DNA of 64,000 nt from contig NZ_FTMX01000002.1 in assembly GCF_900156045.1 (NCBI RefSeq), positions 620,001 through 684,000 of the forward strand, read 5' to 3'. The DNA is from Peribacillus simplex. GTDB lineage: Bacteria; Bacillota; Bacilli; Bacillales; DSM-1321. Positions 1 to 10,348 of the stretch are shown piece after piece (positions within the stretch are counted from its first letter, which is position 1; every line of letters begins with the position of its first letter). A model generated the notes under the pieces. That model was given only the letters and a program-made list of their open reading frames with translations. It searched no databases and was not told where the DNA came from. A program made the translations under genes and the position numbers.

Positions 1-2
1 TC

Positions 3-983
3 GCCCTTGGAAACATTACGACCTCCTATACGATGGGGTCATCTGTCAAAGGGGCTACGGTCTACACGGGCTTTCAGACAGGAGCCATCGCACCAGGGTC
101 AGCTTTTTTTGACAGAAAACTCCTTTTAGCAGGGGCCCCTATGAAAGGATCTTATAGTGATTTGGGTTATGTAACCGATGTCTCTGCGTTAAAGAAATCG
201 TCGAATGTCTATATGTTCATGACGGCAATCAAAATTGCCGGCGGTCATTATATCCCTAACCGGCCGTTAGGGATCAACCGGGAAGCTTATTCAATCATGC
301 GGAATCATTATGCCCAATTTGGATTGGGTGTCCGCACAGGCATCGACCTGCCAAATGAATCCGTAGGGTTTAAAGGAGTCGATATGTCAACAGACGGATT
401 GCTGCTGGATTTATCAATTGGCCAGTATGATACATATACTCCTATGCAATTGGCACAGTATGTTTCGACGATTGCAAATGGCGGAAAAAGGCTTGAGCCC
501 CATATGGTCAGGGAAATCAGGAATCCATCCAACGAACACAATGAATTGGGCAGCGTCTTTAAAACAATGAGTCCCAAAGTGTTAAACGATTTAGGCGGGA
601 AAGACGTTTGGATGCAGCGTGTCCAGGAAGGATTCAGGCAGGTTGCCCAGGAGCCAGGCGGGACGGCATATAAATATTTCGGCGGGAAGTCCTACCATGC
701 GGCAGCAAAAACGGGTACTGCCGAGGCCTTTTACGACGGACCGCGGAGGAATCAATATAGCGCGCCAGTCCCGACTATCAATCTGACACTTGTAGGTTAT
801 GCACCTCACAATAATCCGGAAGTGGCATTCTCTGTCGTCGTGCCATGGGTGTATCAAGGAAAGCCCTCTGATGATATTAACAAACGGATCGGGCGGGACG
901 TAATGGACGCCTACTTTAAATTGAAGGAAAAAAGAGCAAAAGGTGAATCTGATGCAGATAAAGCAGTAGAAAGCACTCAATGA
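3..983 (+). CDS. Class B penicillin-binding protein, C-terminal part (PbpA/PbpH-like), 5' end outside window
   Basis: This is the transpeptidase domain of a monofunctional PBP that cross-links peptidoglycan on the outer face of the membrane. The frame is open from base 3 and runs in from outside the window, so the ATG at 33 is internal. The SxN motif appears as SSN and the third active-site motif as KTGTAEAF about 230 residues in; the catalytic SxxK lies upstream of the window. The segment MGSSVKGATV resembles Bacillus PbpA/PbpH, which serve rod-shape elongation. The C-terminus ends in a charged, probably disordered tail. A strong terminator follows within 10 bases. The family call is secure; the choice between PbpA and PbpH is not. 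Confidence 0.85.
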   Translation, partial: ALGNITTSYTMGSSVKGATVYTGFQTGAIAPGSAFFDRKLLLAGAPMKGSYSDLGYVTDVSALKKSSNVYMFMTAIKIAGGHYIPNRPLGINREAYSIMRNHYAQFGLGVRTGIDLPNESVGFKGVDMSTDGLLLDLSIGQYDTYTPMQLAQYVSTIANGGKRLEPHMVREIRNPSNEHNELGSVFKTMSPKVLNDLGGKDVWMQRVQEGFRQVAQEPGGTAYKYFGGKSYHAAAKTGTAEAFYDGPRRNQYSAPVPTINLTLVGYAPHNNPEVAFSVVVPWVYQGKPSDDINKRIGRDVMDAYFKLKEKRAKGESDADKAVESTQ

Positions 984-990
984 TAATTAC

Positions 991-1027
991 AAAAAAAGGC
1001 CTGCTCGATTACGAGCAGGCCTTTTTT
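991..1027. terminator. Bidirectional intrinsic terminator
   Basis: A perfect stem (AAGGCCTGCTCG pairing with CGAGCAGGCCTT) is flanked by A and T runs. It sits between the convergent PBP and CBS genes and can serve both strands. Confidence 0.9.
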
Positions 1028-1036
1028 GATCTTCAT

Positions 1037-1504
1037 TTATTCCAGCTTTTGAACGAATTCCTTATATAGAGCCCTAAGTGCATCTCCCCTGCTGATGATG
1101 CCGACGACTTTATTATTTTTGTCCACGACGGGGATTTTCTTGAAATGATGCTTGGAAAGGACCTTTATCAATTCATCTAACGGATCTTCGGGGGATAGCT
1201 TTGTAATCCTTTTATTTTTAATGATTTGCGAGACTTTATCACTCATTTTGGATGTAACCTTTTCATCCAATTCTTCACCGGGAAGAACCGTAATGTAGGT
1301 GAAATATCCCATGATGGCTTCTTCTGCAGGTGTCAAATAACGAAGGATATCCCCGTCCGTGACCATTCCCAAAAGCTTATCATGCTCATCGACGACCGGT
1401 ACCCCGCCCACTTTATTTTCAATTAAAATTCGCAGAATTTCCTTTAATGTAAAATCAGGACGGGCTACAAAGACTTCTCTTATCATGAAATCCTTAACTA
1501 ACAT
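1037..1504 (-). CDS. CBS-domain protein (two CBS motifs)
   Basis: A 155-residue cytosolic protein made almost wholly of a CBS pair. The first motif covers about residues 7-60 (GGVPVVDE...LLGMVTDGDIL) and the second about 95-150 (KKIPVVDKNNKVVGIISRGD). Such stand-alone pairs bind adenosyl nucleotides and act as energy sensors or regulators of partners, but the sequence does not show the partner. The start ATG at 1504 follows a GGGGTGG-type RBS. It is convergent with the PBP and followed by glpK upstream on the same strand with about 75 bases between, so the two could be cotranscribed. The molecular role is unknown. Confidence 0.85.
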   Translation of the reverse strand: MLVKDFMIREVFVARPDFTLKEILRILIENKVGGVPVVDEHDKLLGMVTDGDILRYLTPAEEAIMGYFTYITVLPGEELDEKVTSKMSDKVSQIIKNKRITKLSPEDPLDELIKVLSKHHFKKIPVVDKNNKVVGIISRGDALRALYKEFVQKLE

Positions 1505-1578
1505 CTTACCACCCCTTATTTTATGTTTGGACGTTCTGTATTCATCTCTCTCCTCTATTAATAATACCCTTACTTACT

Positions 1579-3081
<1,503 letters not shown>

Positions 3082-3083
3082 CT

Positions 3084-3117
3084 ACACTTAAGATAAGGTT
3101 CATTTCAGCTTAAGTGT
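3084..3117 (-). promoter_or_regulatory. Inverted repeat in the glpK leader
   Basis: ACACTTAAG and CTTAAGTGT form a perfect 9-bp inverted repeat separated by 16 bases. In the glpK transcript its 3' edge abuts the AGGGGGA RBS. It could be an operator or a leader hairpin (for example GlpP-type control). There is no T run, so it is not a terminator on its own. Confidence 0.5.
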
Positions 3118-3260
3118 CATGCTGTATTTTCTTTCTTCATTTTACTAGATATACCCTTGAAAACAAAAAATATATAAATTACGGTGCAAAACTGAAAAAT
3201 ATTGGCAGGTTAAGAGTTTATCTTTTACAATGAAAATAAGGCGGATAGGAGGAATGGAAA

Positions 3261-4052
3261 ATGAATAACCATGAAATAGATTTTAAAATATATGGAGATG
3301 ACATGCAGTTTGTTGAAGTGGAATTGGACCCTCAGGAAACGGTGATTGCCGAAGCGGGAAGTTTAATGATGATGGAAGATCGAATCAAGATGGAAACCAT
3401 CTTTGGCGATGGGTCTTCGAATGGTGACAGCGGAATGATGGGTAAGTTATTCGGTGCCGGGAAACGGCTCCTGACTGGTGAGAGTCTTTTCATGACGGCT
3501 TTTACGAATGAAGGACGTGATAAAAAACACGTTTCATTCGCCTCGCCTTATCCAGGTAAAATCATCCCGATGGATTTAAGCGAGCTAGGCGGGAAAATCA
3601 TATGTCAAAAAGACGCTTTCCTGGCGGCAGCAAAAGGCGTTTCGGTCGGAATAGAGTTTCAGAGAAAAATAGGGGCAGGCTTCTTTGGCGGTGAAGGCTT
3701 CATCATGCAAAAACTTGAAGGAGATGGAATGACCTTCGTTCATGCCGGCGGTACGATCCATAAAAAGGAATTGGCAGCCGGAGAGATTTTACGCGTAGAT
3801 ACAGGATGTTTAGTGGCAATGACTAGCGGGGTAGATTATAATATTGAAACTGTAAAAGGCGTGAAAACCGCTTTATTCGGAGGCGAAGGTTTATTCTTTG
3901 CAACATTAAAAGGGCCCGGAACCGTATGGGTGCAATCTTTGCCATTCAGCCGGCTTGCCAGCCGTGTATTTGCTGCAGCGCCGCAAAATGGAGGATCATC
4001 CGAAGAAGGCAGCGTAGCTAGAGGCTTATTCAATTTATTCAACGATAAATAA
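3261..4052 (+). CDS. TIGR00266 / AIM24 family protein
   Basis: A 263-residue beta-rich protein of the TIGR00266 (AIM24-like) family. Typical features are the early [11 protein letters not shown] segment, several GG-containing turns ([32 protein letters not shown]) and the closing [12 protein letters not shown]. It has no signal peptide or membrane segment. The biochemical role of the family in bacteria is not established; the mitochondrial relative supports respiratory supercomplexes. The ATG at 3261 follows AGGAGGAAT. The gene stands alone with its own upstream region, divergent from glpK. Confidence 0.88.
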   Translation: MNNHEIDFKIYGDDMQFVEVELDPQETVIAEAGSLMMMEDRIKMETIFGDGSSNGDSGMMGKLFGAGKRLLTGESLFMTAFTNEGRDKKHVSFASPYPGKIIPMDLSELGGKIICQKDAFLAAAKGVSVGIEFQRKIGAGFFGGEGFIMQKLEGDGMTFVHAGGTIHKKELAAGEILRVDTGCLVAMTSGVDYNIETVKGVKTALFGGEGLFFATLKGPGTVWVQSLPFSRLASRVFAAAPQNGGSSEEGSVARGLFNLFNDK

Positions 4053-4115
4053 GAACCGACCAATGGCTGCCTTCCTGGCAGTCATTGATCTCTTTTGAAA
4101 AGGATGGGTAGCTAC

Positions 4116-4346
4116 ATGCAGCTTGTTAAGTGGTCCTACATGAGACGCTATAATATCAGGGCAATTTTTGATCAATTCCCGAATTCGCCTGTTATTTTCC
4201 GAAAAATAAGAGATTACTATTTTGTTTATACCGTTCACTGGACAGCTGCCGATGCCCCTATCGGCATAAAAGAGCTTGAAGAAATGGAACAGCTGCTCAA
4301 CCGTGAGCTCGGAACTGAACTGCAATATCTCTATCGGAAAAAATGA
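4116..4346 (+). CDS. Small hypothetical protein, 76 aa
   Basis: I do not recognise this family. The ATG at 4116 is preferred because AAAAGGATGG lies eight bases upstream; in-frame TTG 4095 and ATG 4104 overlap that RBS. The product begins MQLVKWSYMRRYNIRAI, has a hydrophobic aromatic centre (YYFVYTVHW) and a charged helix near the C-terminus (IKELEEMEQLLNREL). No signal peptide or metal motif is seen. It lies 63 bases after the AIM24-like gene and may share its transcript. Its stop is one base from the stop of the convergent SDR gene, and no terminator lies between them. Confidence 0.6.
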   Translation: MQLVKWSYMRRYNIRAIFDQFPNSPVIFRKIRDYYFVYTVHWTAADAPIGIKELEEMEQLLNRELGTELQYLYRKK

Positions 4347-4347
4347 G

Positions 4348-5097
4348 TTACTCCTCGTACATCATTTTTCTTGTCATGCCTCCATCGACGATAAGATCCG
4401 CACCCGTCACGAAATCATTTTCCGTTGCCGTCAAATAAAGACAGGCCCTTGCAATGTCTCCCGGTTTGCCAACCCGATTGGAAAAATGCTGCTGATGATC
4501 TTTTTCCCTCAGCAAGTCATACTCTCCCGTTTCAATCCAGCCCGGAGAAATCGAATTGACCGTAATTTTCTCTTTGCCTAAAGAAGCGGCAAGTGCATGT
4601 GTCAGTGCTTTGATCCCTCCTTTTGTCGCGGCATAGGATTCCGAATCCGGCTCAGACATTATCGCTCTGGTTGATGCTATATTGATGATTGCACCTCCCT
4701 TTTCATTTTTTCGCATCGATTCTGCCGCTGCCCGGGAACAAAGGAAAACACTGCGCAAATTCGTGTTCAACATATCGTCCCATTCCTCAATCGTCAGATC
4801 ATAAAGCGATTTGAACAATGCCTTTCCTGCATTATTGATTAATATATCAATGGTCTTATATGTTTTTAAAGTTACATCCATCAAATGTTGTATGTCAGCC
4901 TCCTTACGTACATCCGTTTTAACGAACATGGCTTCATGACCGTTACTTTTGAGCTCTTCCGCATACAGAACACCTTCCCGCTCGTCCAAATCTGCGAGAA
5001 CGACAGAAGCGCCGCTTTCTGCATATCCCTTTGCCACGCCTCTCCCTATACCATTCGAAGCGCCTGTTACAATCACCGTTTTATTTGCGAATCCCAT
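4348..5097 (-). CDS. SDR family oxidoreductase
   Basis: A classical short-chain dehydrogenase of 249 residues. The cofactor motif TGASNGIG is at residues 11-18, NNAG at 88-91, and the catalytic triad Ser142, Tyr155 and Lys159 (SYAATKG) is intact. An Asp after the second strand (VLADLD) favours NAD over NADP. The C-terminal FVTGADLIVDGG is typical of the glucose/ribitol dehydrogenase-like group. The substrate cannot be read from the sequence. The ATG at 5097 follows a GAGGATGGAAT RBS. Confidence 0.92.
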   Translation of the reverse strand: MGFANKTVIVTGASNGIGRGVAKGYAESGASVVLADLDEREGVLYAEELKSNGHEAMFVKTDVRKEADIQHLMDVTLKTYKTIDILINNAGKALFKSLYDLTIEEWDDMLNTNLRSVFLCSRAAAESMRKNEKGGAIINIASTRAIMSEPDSESYAATKGGIKALTHALAASLGKEKITVNSISPGWIETGEYDLLREKDHQQHFSNRVGKPGDIARACLYLTATENDFVTGADLIVDGGMTRKMMYEE

Positions 5098-5340
5098 TAT
5101 TCCATCCTCACTTTCACAGATTTGTCCCTATCATAATATCCAATTTGCTTCACTTCAAACATTTCCTTGACTGATCAACTAATCCTTTTCATTATCATCA
5201 AAAATCTGCAGGACCCTTATATTTTTGTACGGCCCTAAAGTGATGTATGATAGATAGTAACAACAAGAATGAACCACGGTGAAAGGCATCCGCCATTAGC
5301 TTTCTTACAGTGTGAAAATTTATATTGGAGGAATGTAAAA

Positions 5341-5643
5341 ATGGACTTATTAAAAAATGCGTTTTCTTTAGGATTAGGTGCTGCCGCTGCCACAAAAGAG
5401 CAAATTGAAAAAGCAGTGGACTCTCTTGTGAAAAAAGGCGATATCTCAAAAGAAGACTCCAAGGTCCTTATTAAGCAATGGGTCGAAAAAGGGGAACAAG
5501 CCCAAAGGCAGCTGGATGATTCCGTCAAAGCCAAAGTCAACCAAGCGCTCAATGGCCTAAACTTGGCAACTAAAGAAGAAGTTCAGGAATTGGAGCGCCG
5601 TATCGCAATTTTGGAAAAACAGAACCAAAACATACAATCCTGA
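5341..5643 (+). CDS. Phasin-like small coiled-coil protein
   Basis: A 100-residue helical protein resembling the phasin / PHA-granule-associated family. It opens with a short hydrophobic stretch (NAFSLGLGAAAATKEQIEKA) and continues as amphipathic helix with heptad character, ending in LERRIAILEKQNQNIQS, a likely coiled coil. ATG 5341 is chosen because GGAGGAATG precedes it; the upstream in-frame ATG at 5269 has no RBS. It lies 15 bases before the UbiB-like kinase, so the two form an operon. No PHA synthase is visible in the window, so a granule role is unproven; it may instead be a partner of the kinase-like protein. Confidence 0.75.
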   Translation: MDLLKNAFSLGLGAAAATKEQIEKAVDSLVKKGDISKEDSKVLIKQWVEKGEQAQRQLDDSVKAKVNQALNGLNLATKEEVQELERRIAILEKQNQNIQS

Positions 5644-5658
5644 TCAGGAGGTACTTGA

Positions 5659-7329
5659 ATGTTTCGCAAGCGACTGAAACACGCACATCGTTACCAAGAA
5701 ATCATTAATGCCTTCTTGAAAAATGGTTTTGGTTACTTCATCTATCGTCTGGGATTATCCGAGAGCAAAGCTGCATCGAAACTCCAACCTGATGAAAACC
5801 TGAACCTCCGCTCAATTGGAGAGCGGCTGCATACGATATTACAAAGCTTGGGACCTACATTCATTAAACTTGGTCAGATTGCAAGTACGAGGCGTGATTT
5901 CGTTCCTGACGAAATCGTCCGCGAACTTGAAAAGCTACAGGACCAGGTCACCCCCTTTCCATTTGAGAGGGTTCGCAAAATTGTCGAAGCCGAATTGGGT
6001 GATTCTTTGGAAAACATTTTTCTTGAATTTCATGAAACCCCACTGGCAACCGCTTCGATTGGGCAGGTCCATACGGCACGGCTTCCATCGCAGGAAGTCG
6101 TAGCAATCAAAGTGCAGCGGCCCGATATCCTGCCGACTGTGGAAACGGATTTGGAAATTCTCGATGATTTGGCAAGACTGATGGAAGCACGCATATCTTG
6201 GGCAAGACGCTACCAGATCAGAAAAATGATTGATGAATTCGCTAAATCACTCCGTTCAGAACTCGATTATAACTCCGAGGGCCGAAACGGGGAAAGAATT
6301 GCCAAGCAATTCATCGATGATCAAGGGTTTAAGGTACCAAGGATCCATTGGGAGTTTTCCACAAAAAGGGTCCTGACGATGGATTTCATTCAAGGAATTA
6401 AGATCAATCATTATAAACAGCTTGATGATGAAGGTTATGATCGCCGGAAAATCGCGGAAAGATTAGCGAATTCCATGCTTCAGCAAATATTGATCGATGG
6501 CTTTTACCACGGCGATCCCCACCCTGGCAATATCATCATTTTGCCAGGGAATGTCGTCGCACTCATGGATTTCGGAATGGTAGGACGGCTGGAGGAAGAA
6601 ACTAAGTTTCAGTTCGCCTCGCTTGTCATCAATCTGAAACGCGGCAGCACCAATGGATTGATCAAGACGCTTTCAGAGATGGGCCTCCTGACGGACGAAA
6701 TCGACATGGCCCCATTAAGAGGGGATATCGATGAACTGCGAAATAAATATTATGATATCCCATTGAGCCAAATCAGCTTAGGCGGAGCCGTCAATGACCT
6801 GTTCACGGTTGCCAATCGGCATCAAGTCCAAATCCCTCCCGAATTCACGATGCTCGGCAAGGCTTTGCTTACCATGGAGGCCATAGTCGAAGGATTAGAT
6901 CCGAATTTCAGCATTATGAAGGCAGCTGAACCTTTTGGGGAAAGGCTTTTTAAGGAACGCTACAACCCCAAAAACATTGCGAAGAACGCCTGGAATCAAT
7001 TCATCGAGTCTGCCGAAGCCATTGCCGAATTGCCCAAGGATATCAAGGAAGTGACAGGTATCATTAAAAAAGGGAAATTGCGGCTCGATATCAACATTCC
7101 CGAACTCCAAGTTTTTTTACATAAGCTTGATCAAATCTCGAACCGGCTGTCCTTCAGTATTATCCTGCTAGCATTCAGCATAATCATGGTCGGTCTCATT
7201 ATCGGCTCTGCAATAGGCGGGGAAACCTTGATCCTATGGAAGATACCGGTCATCGAGATAGGATTTGTCGTTGCAACCCTGATGTTCTTACTTATGCTCT
7301 ACACCATTTTCAGATCCGGAAAAATGTAA
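5659..7329 (+). CDS. AarF/UbiB family protein kinase-like
   Basis: A 556-residue member of the ABC1/ADCK/UbiB atypical kinase family. The signature KxGQ motif is at residues 70-73 (KLGQ). The alanine-rich loop ATASIGQVH is at 130-138, the ATP lysine in VAIKV at 151, the catalytic DPHPGN at 286-291 and DFG at 304-306. Two C-terminal transmembrane helices (about 496-553) anchor it. Relatives support isoprenoid quinone biosynthesis or lipid handling. The RBS is CAGGAGGTACTTG. Pairing with the phasin-like gene suggests a membrane-lipid or granule-surface function, which is inference. Confidence 0.92.
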   Translation: MFRKRLKHAHRYQEIINAFLKNGFGYFIYRLGLSESKAASKLQPDENLNLRSIGERLHTILQSLGPTFIKLGQIASTRRDFVPDEIVRELEKLQDQVTPFPFERVRKIVEAELGDSLENIFLEFHETPLATASIGQVHTARLPSQEVVAIKVQRPDILPTVETDLEILDDLARLMEARISWARRYQIRKMIDEFAKSLRSELDYNSEGRNGERIAKQFIDDQGFKVPRIHWEFSTKRVLTMDFIQGIKINHYKQLDDEGYDRRKIAERLANSMLQQILIDGFYHGDPHPGNIIILPGNVVALMDFGMVGRLEEETKFQFASLVINLKRGSTNGLIKTLSEMGLLTDEIDMAPLRGDIDELRNKYYDIPLSQISLGGAVNDLFTVANRHQVQIPPEFTMLGKALLTMEAIVEGLDPNFSIMKAAEPFGERLFKERYNPKNIAKNAWNQFIESAEAIAELPKDIKEVTGIIKKGKLRLDINIPELQVFLHKLDQISNRLSFSIILLAFSIIMVGLIIGSAIGGETLILWKIPVIEIGFVVATLMFLLMLYTIFRSGKM

Positions 7330-7343
7330 ACATACGAAAAAGG

Positions 7344-7373
7344 GGTTCGGATTGACCACCGAACCATAATTTT
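7344..7373 (+). terminator. Intrinsic terminator after the UbiB-like gene
   Basis: GGTTCGG and CCGAACC form a 7-bp stem with an 8-base loop, followed by a weak T tract (ATAATTTT). Confidence 0.6.
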
Positions 7374-7387
7374 AAAACATGACTAGT

Positions 7388-7556
7388 TTATTGTTTTTTA
7401 CTGTTATATAAATGAGACCCTCGTAAAATTGAAGAAAATTTGCGACACTCCTGCCGAATAACAGGCTTGCCAAGACCCCACGGGCGGATGCTTTGAAGAG
7501 GCTTGGCTCAGTCCGAAGAAAGTAAAGCAGTTTGCCGACAGTCTGAAGGGGACCCT
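7388..7556 (-). repeat. Diverged single copy of the 192-bp intergenic repeat
   Basis: This gap between the UbiB-like gene and the catalase is a degraded copy, in opposite orientation, of the repeat arrayed at 18.5-19.25 kb. The block GAAGAAAATT...GCGACACTCCTGCCGAATAAC matches the reverse complement of those units almost exactly. Further matches are GCTTGCCAAGACCCCAC, GAGGCTTGG and CCGACAGTCTG, with many substitutions between. It carries no real ORF. Confidence 0.75.
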
Positions 7557-7586
7557 TATAGTAAGGGAATTCCCTTTTTCTTGATT

Positions 7587-8519
7587 TCATTCGTTATTTA
7601 TCCGACGTTCATAAGAGACGGCATACGCACTATGGCGAAAATGCAAGATTCGGTCTTCCGGGCATTCGATTCCTTCAGTAATACTGGTTGGATCAAACAT
7701 TAAAGTATCTTTAAACACTGCCGATTTTCTGGAAATCATTAAATGCCCTATCGTGATTACCTGTTTATCTTCCGACCAAGCCGTGGTTGGATCGTCAGTC
7801 GGGTCATTTTCCCCTCCTATTTGGATGTTCAAATTAAAGCCCACCGGACCTTGCTTGAGCCTCTCTTCCATTTCTTCAACCAGATACTCCGGCGAATGCT
7901 TGGCCACCTCCCTTTTTTCCAGCATACTAAGGCCGGCATCAGGTACCCACTCGTACTTGATGGCCTGCCGCCTTCCTTCCGCGTTAATGAAATAGAATGC
8001 ATGAATGGAGTAATATTGACAAGTTGAGAAACTGGCTGGAGAACGCATTTCTTTAAGCATTTGCAGGCTTGCCTTGCTTTCAGGGTATTTCCACAGGATT
8101 TTTGCAAGCTCTTTCAGATTGGGGAAACCTTCTTTGGCAGACTTGAAAAAGTCAGCAATATCAATAAACGCTTCCGGTGTTTTCGCAAAGAATAACGGAA
8201 TGGTCACAGTAATGAGATCTGATTCCTCTCCATTCGGCAATTGAAACTTGACGGCCATGCCCTTTACAGGGGAAATGGCATCAGGATGGCTTGGAATCGG
8301 CGAGCTATTTGAAAACCGAATGATCACCGGCACAGCTTCATCCTGAAGATGCGGGGCCACCGTTATTGGGGACGCTTTTCCGTTTGGGGTAAAAACCCCC
8401 TCATAAACATATCCCCTTGCATGCGCACGCCGATAACCAGGATATGTTCCAGCTACTTTTTCAATCACATTAACTGCTTCTCTGGCTAGTTCAGGTTTAA
8501 AGTCGTCCGTTCCCTCCAT
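7587..8519 (-). CDS. Catalase-related peroxidase (small catalase family, SrpA-like)
   Basis: A 310-residue haem protein of the minimal catalase family, much shorter than the roughly 480 residues of a full catalase. The distal His motif is RRAHARGYVYEG near residues 30-41, and the Asn-containing distal strand is IIRFSNSS. The substrate-channel region PVKGMAVKF follows. Near the C-terminus RILHFRHSAYAVSYERR carries the arginine and tyrosine expected to contact haem. Such enzymes use organic peroxides more than they dismutate H2O2. No signal peptide is present. The start at 8519 follows a GGGGTGAGG-type RBS. Confidence 0.88.
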   Translation of the reverse strand: MEGTDDFKPELAREAVNVIEKVAGTYPGYRRAHARGYVYEGVFTPNGKASPITVAPHLQDEAVPVIIRFSNSSPIPSHPDAISPVKGMAVKFQLPNGEESDLITVTIPLFFAKTPEAFIDIADFFKSAKEGFPNLKELAKILWKYPESKASLQMLKEMRSPASFSTCQYYSIHAFYFINAEGRRQAIKYEWVPDAGLSMLEKREVAKHSPEYLVEEMEERLKQGPVGFNLNIQIGGENDPTDDPTTAWSEDKQVITIGHLMISRKSAVFKDTLMFDPTSITEGIECPEDRILHFRHSAYAVSYERRINNE

Positions 8520-8617
8520 GATACCTCACCCCACCTTTTCAGATTCGAATCCATTATTACATGTACCCCTTATTCCGATAGCTTATTCTTATTGAATCAC
8601 CGAAGGCATTGATCGCC

Positions 8618-8645
8618 CAAAAAAACACCTGGAAATATCCAGGCG
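8618..8645 (-). terminator. Intrinsic terminator of the first Lrp gene
   Basis: On the minus strand CCTGGA and TCCAGG pair around a short loop and are followed by a run of seven T. Confidence 0.8.
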
Positions 8646-8673
8646 CTGCACACATCATGTTAGAAAAAAATAC

Positions 8674-9102
8674 TCATTCCGGTTCCCGCTCCACCTGTGA
8701 AAGGATCACATGGGTGACGGTTGCCGCAAACGGAATGGTCCGATTGATGAATTCCTCCACTTCTTCAAGGCTCTCACTGTGGATTTTTAGCATAAAGCAA
8801 GCCTGCCCGGCAATTCGATAACAAAAATCAACATTCGGCACCTTGGAGATATACTTTTTAAATTTCTCATATTCCCCATTTTTTATCGTTGCTTCCACGA
8901 TACACTCAATTGGAAAACCGATCTTTTTATGATCAATCTCGGCCACATACCCTTTAATGACCCCGAACGACTCCATTTGCCTTACCCGTTCGGCAACGGT
9001 GGGGGCGGAGAGCTTTACTTTCTTTGCCAATTCCCTCATGGATATTCGGCTATTCAACGTTAATTCAGCAAGGATGCTCTGGTCTTTTTCATCAATTTTC
9101 AT
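8674..9102 (-). CDS. Lrp/AsnC family transcriptional regulator
   Basis: A 142-residue feast/famine regulator. The N-terminal winged HTH is MRELAKKVKLSAPTVAERV and the C-terminal RAM (ligand-binding) domain includes FCYRIAGQACFMLKIHSES. ATG 9102 (MKIDEKDQSIL) is chosen over ATG 9141 because homologues start there and AAGGGG lies upstream. It is divergent from the AhpD-like gene at 9221 with about 118 bases between, the usual geometry for a regulator and its target. The effector is probably an amino acid; which one is unknown. Confidence 0.88.
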   Translation of the reverse strand: MKIDEKDQSILAELTLNSRISMRELAKKVKLSAPTVAERVRQMESFGVIKGYVAEIDHKKIGFPIECIVEATIKNGEYEKFKKYISKVPNVDFCYRIAGQACFMLKIHSESLEEVEEFINRTIPFAATVTHVILSQVEREPE

Positions 9103-9220
9103 TATACAAAAATTCCCCTTCTTTTCTTTACACTCATTCATTATTAAACCATAATACTTTACAAATGGAATTAAAATTCCTGGATTTTTATATTAAGATT
9201 ATCTCAAAGGAGAGATGTTC

Positions 9221-9616
9221 ATGACAAGAATAAAAAAATCATCGCAGGGATCCAGTCCATTTCAAAGATTATTTCATTCTGAAGAGATTTCGCATAAATG
9301 GTCGGACCTCTCAGATTGCATATCTGCAGATGGGAAACTTTCAAAGAAGTTAAAGGAAAACGTCAGAAGGGTCCTGGCATACGGTAATGGCTGCTCCTAT
9401 TGTCAGGCAAAAGGGATTCCACTAAAGCCTGAAGATATGAAAGAAAGTTATGCAATAGCCTTTGCGGAAGTGTTCCTCTTACAACGTGAAAAAACGGAGG
9501 AAAAGTTTTTCCAAGTATTGAAGGAGGCATTCAGTGACGAAGAGATTTCTGAACTATTGGCATTCATTTGTTTTACAACAGCCCAGCAATATTTCGGGGC
9601 TTTGATGGATTTATAA
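9221..9616 (+). CDS. AhpD-like / carboxymuconolactone decarboxylase family protein
   Basis: A 131-residue, all-helical protein with the AhpD-type redox signature GCSYCQAKG (CxxC) near residue 62 and a preceding helix VRRVLAYGNG. The family includes alkylhydroperoxidase D and related disulfide reductases; many members are uncharacterised. ATG 9221 is chosen since AAAGGAGAG ends six bases upstream, while ATG 9215 overlaps the RBS. It is divergent from one Lrp regulator and convergent with a second. It may be the target of the first Lrp protein (inference). Confidence 0.72.
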   Translation: MTRIKKSSQGSSPFQRLFHSEEISHKWSDLSDCISADGKLSKKLKENVRRVLAYGNGCSYCQAKGIPLKPEDMKESYAIAFAEVFLLQREKTEEKFFQVLKEAFSDEEISELLAFICFTTAQQYFGALMDL

Positions 9617-9626
9617 TAACACCAAA

Positions 9627-9657
9627 AAAGGAACAGGCACCGTGCCTCGTTCCTTTC
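9627..9657. terminator. Bidirectional intrinsic terminator
   Basis: AAAGGAAC and AGGCAC pair with GTGCCT and GTTCCTTT around a tiny loop, between convergent genes. Confidence 0.8.
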
Positions 9658-9707
9658 TATAAACCTTCATGTGCAAACCCATTTACAAGGATCGGTTGAA
9701 ATTCCAC

Positions 9708-10175
9708 CTAGTATTTCGCACCATGATCCTCCATTTCATTGATCCTAGGAAGGATGGAGCGGGAAGGTACCGGGGATGTCAAAACCACGGATGTATTCAG
9801 ATGTCCATAGGGTATTAATCGATCTATCAGTAATCTCATGCTGTCCATATCAGCCAAAGCCGCTTTCAAAAAATATCCAACGGTTCCTGTTACACGATGG
9901 CACTCGATAATGTCTAAATCATTTTTCACCAATTGCTCAAAATCGGATACTGGAACCTTAAGTTCACTCACCTGAATGAACACAAGTACACCTCTTCCTA
10001 TTGCCAGAGGTGATACCCTTGCACTGAACCCCTCAATGATCCCCTTTTCTTGCAGGCGATACATACGTTCAGAGATGCTAGGTCGACTGAGAGCCAATTT
10101 CTTCGATAGTTCACTAATCGTAATGCGTCCATCCTTTTGTAAAAGTTCCAGTAAACTGACATCTATTTCATCCAT
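9708..10175 (-). CDS. Lrp/AsnC family transcriptional regulator (second)
   Basis: A 155-residue Lrp-type regulator with HTH (ISELSKKLALSRPSISERM) and a RAM domain (HRVTGTVGYFLKAAL). ATG 10175 (MDEIDVSLLELL) is chosen because the upstream ATG at 10193 overlaps the AAAGGCGG RBS. It is divergent from the aminotransferase at 10349, with 173 bases of AT-rich DNA between, so it most likely controls that gene and perhaps the permease and dehydrogenase complex further on. The first and second Lrp proteins are clearly diverged from each other. Confidence 0.88.
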   Translation of the reverse strand: MDEIDVSLLELLQKDGRITISELSKKLALSRPSISERMYRLQEKGIIEGFSARVSPLAIGRGVLVFIQVSELKVPVSDFEQLVKNDLDIIECHRVTGTVGYFLKAALADMDSMRLLIDRLIPYGHLNTSVVLTSPVPSRSILPRINEMEDHGAKY

Positions 10176-10348
10176 GAAGCAACCGCCTTTCATAATGAAG
10201 GAATATAAGCTTATATTTCTTTAAAATGTTGTATGGATAGTGAAAAATACATTCTTTTTTGTATGTAATTTTATCAGTTAATATTCTATCATTAAAATAA
10301 TCCAATAGAAAAAGAAAATTCAGAATTTACCAAAGGGAGGAACCTGCA

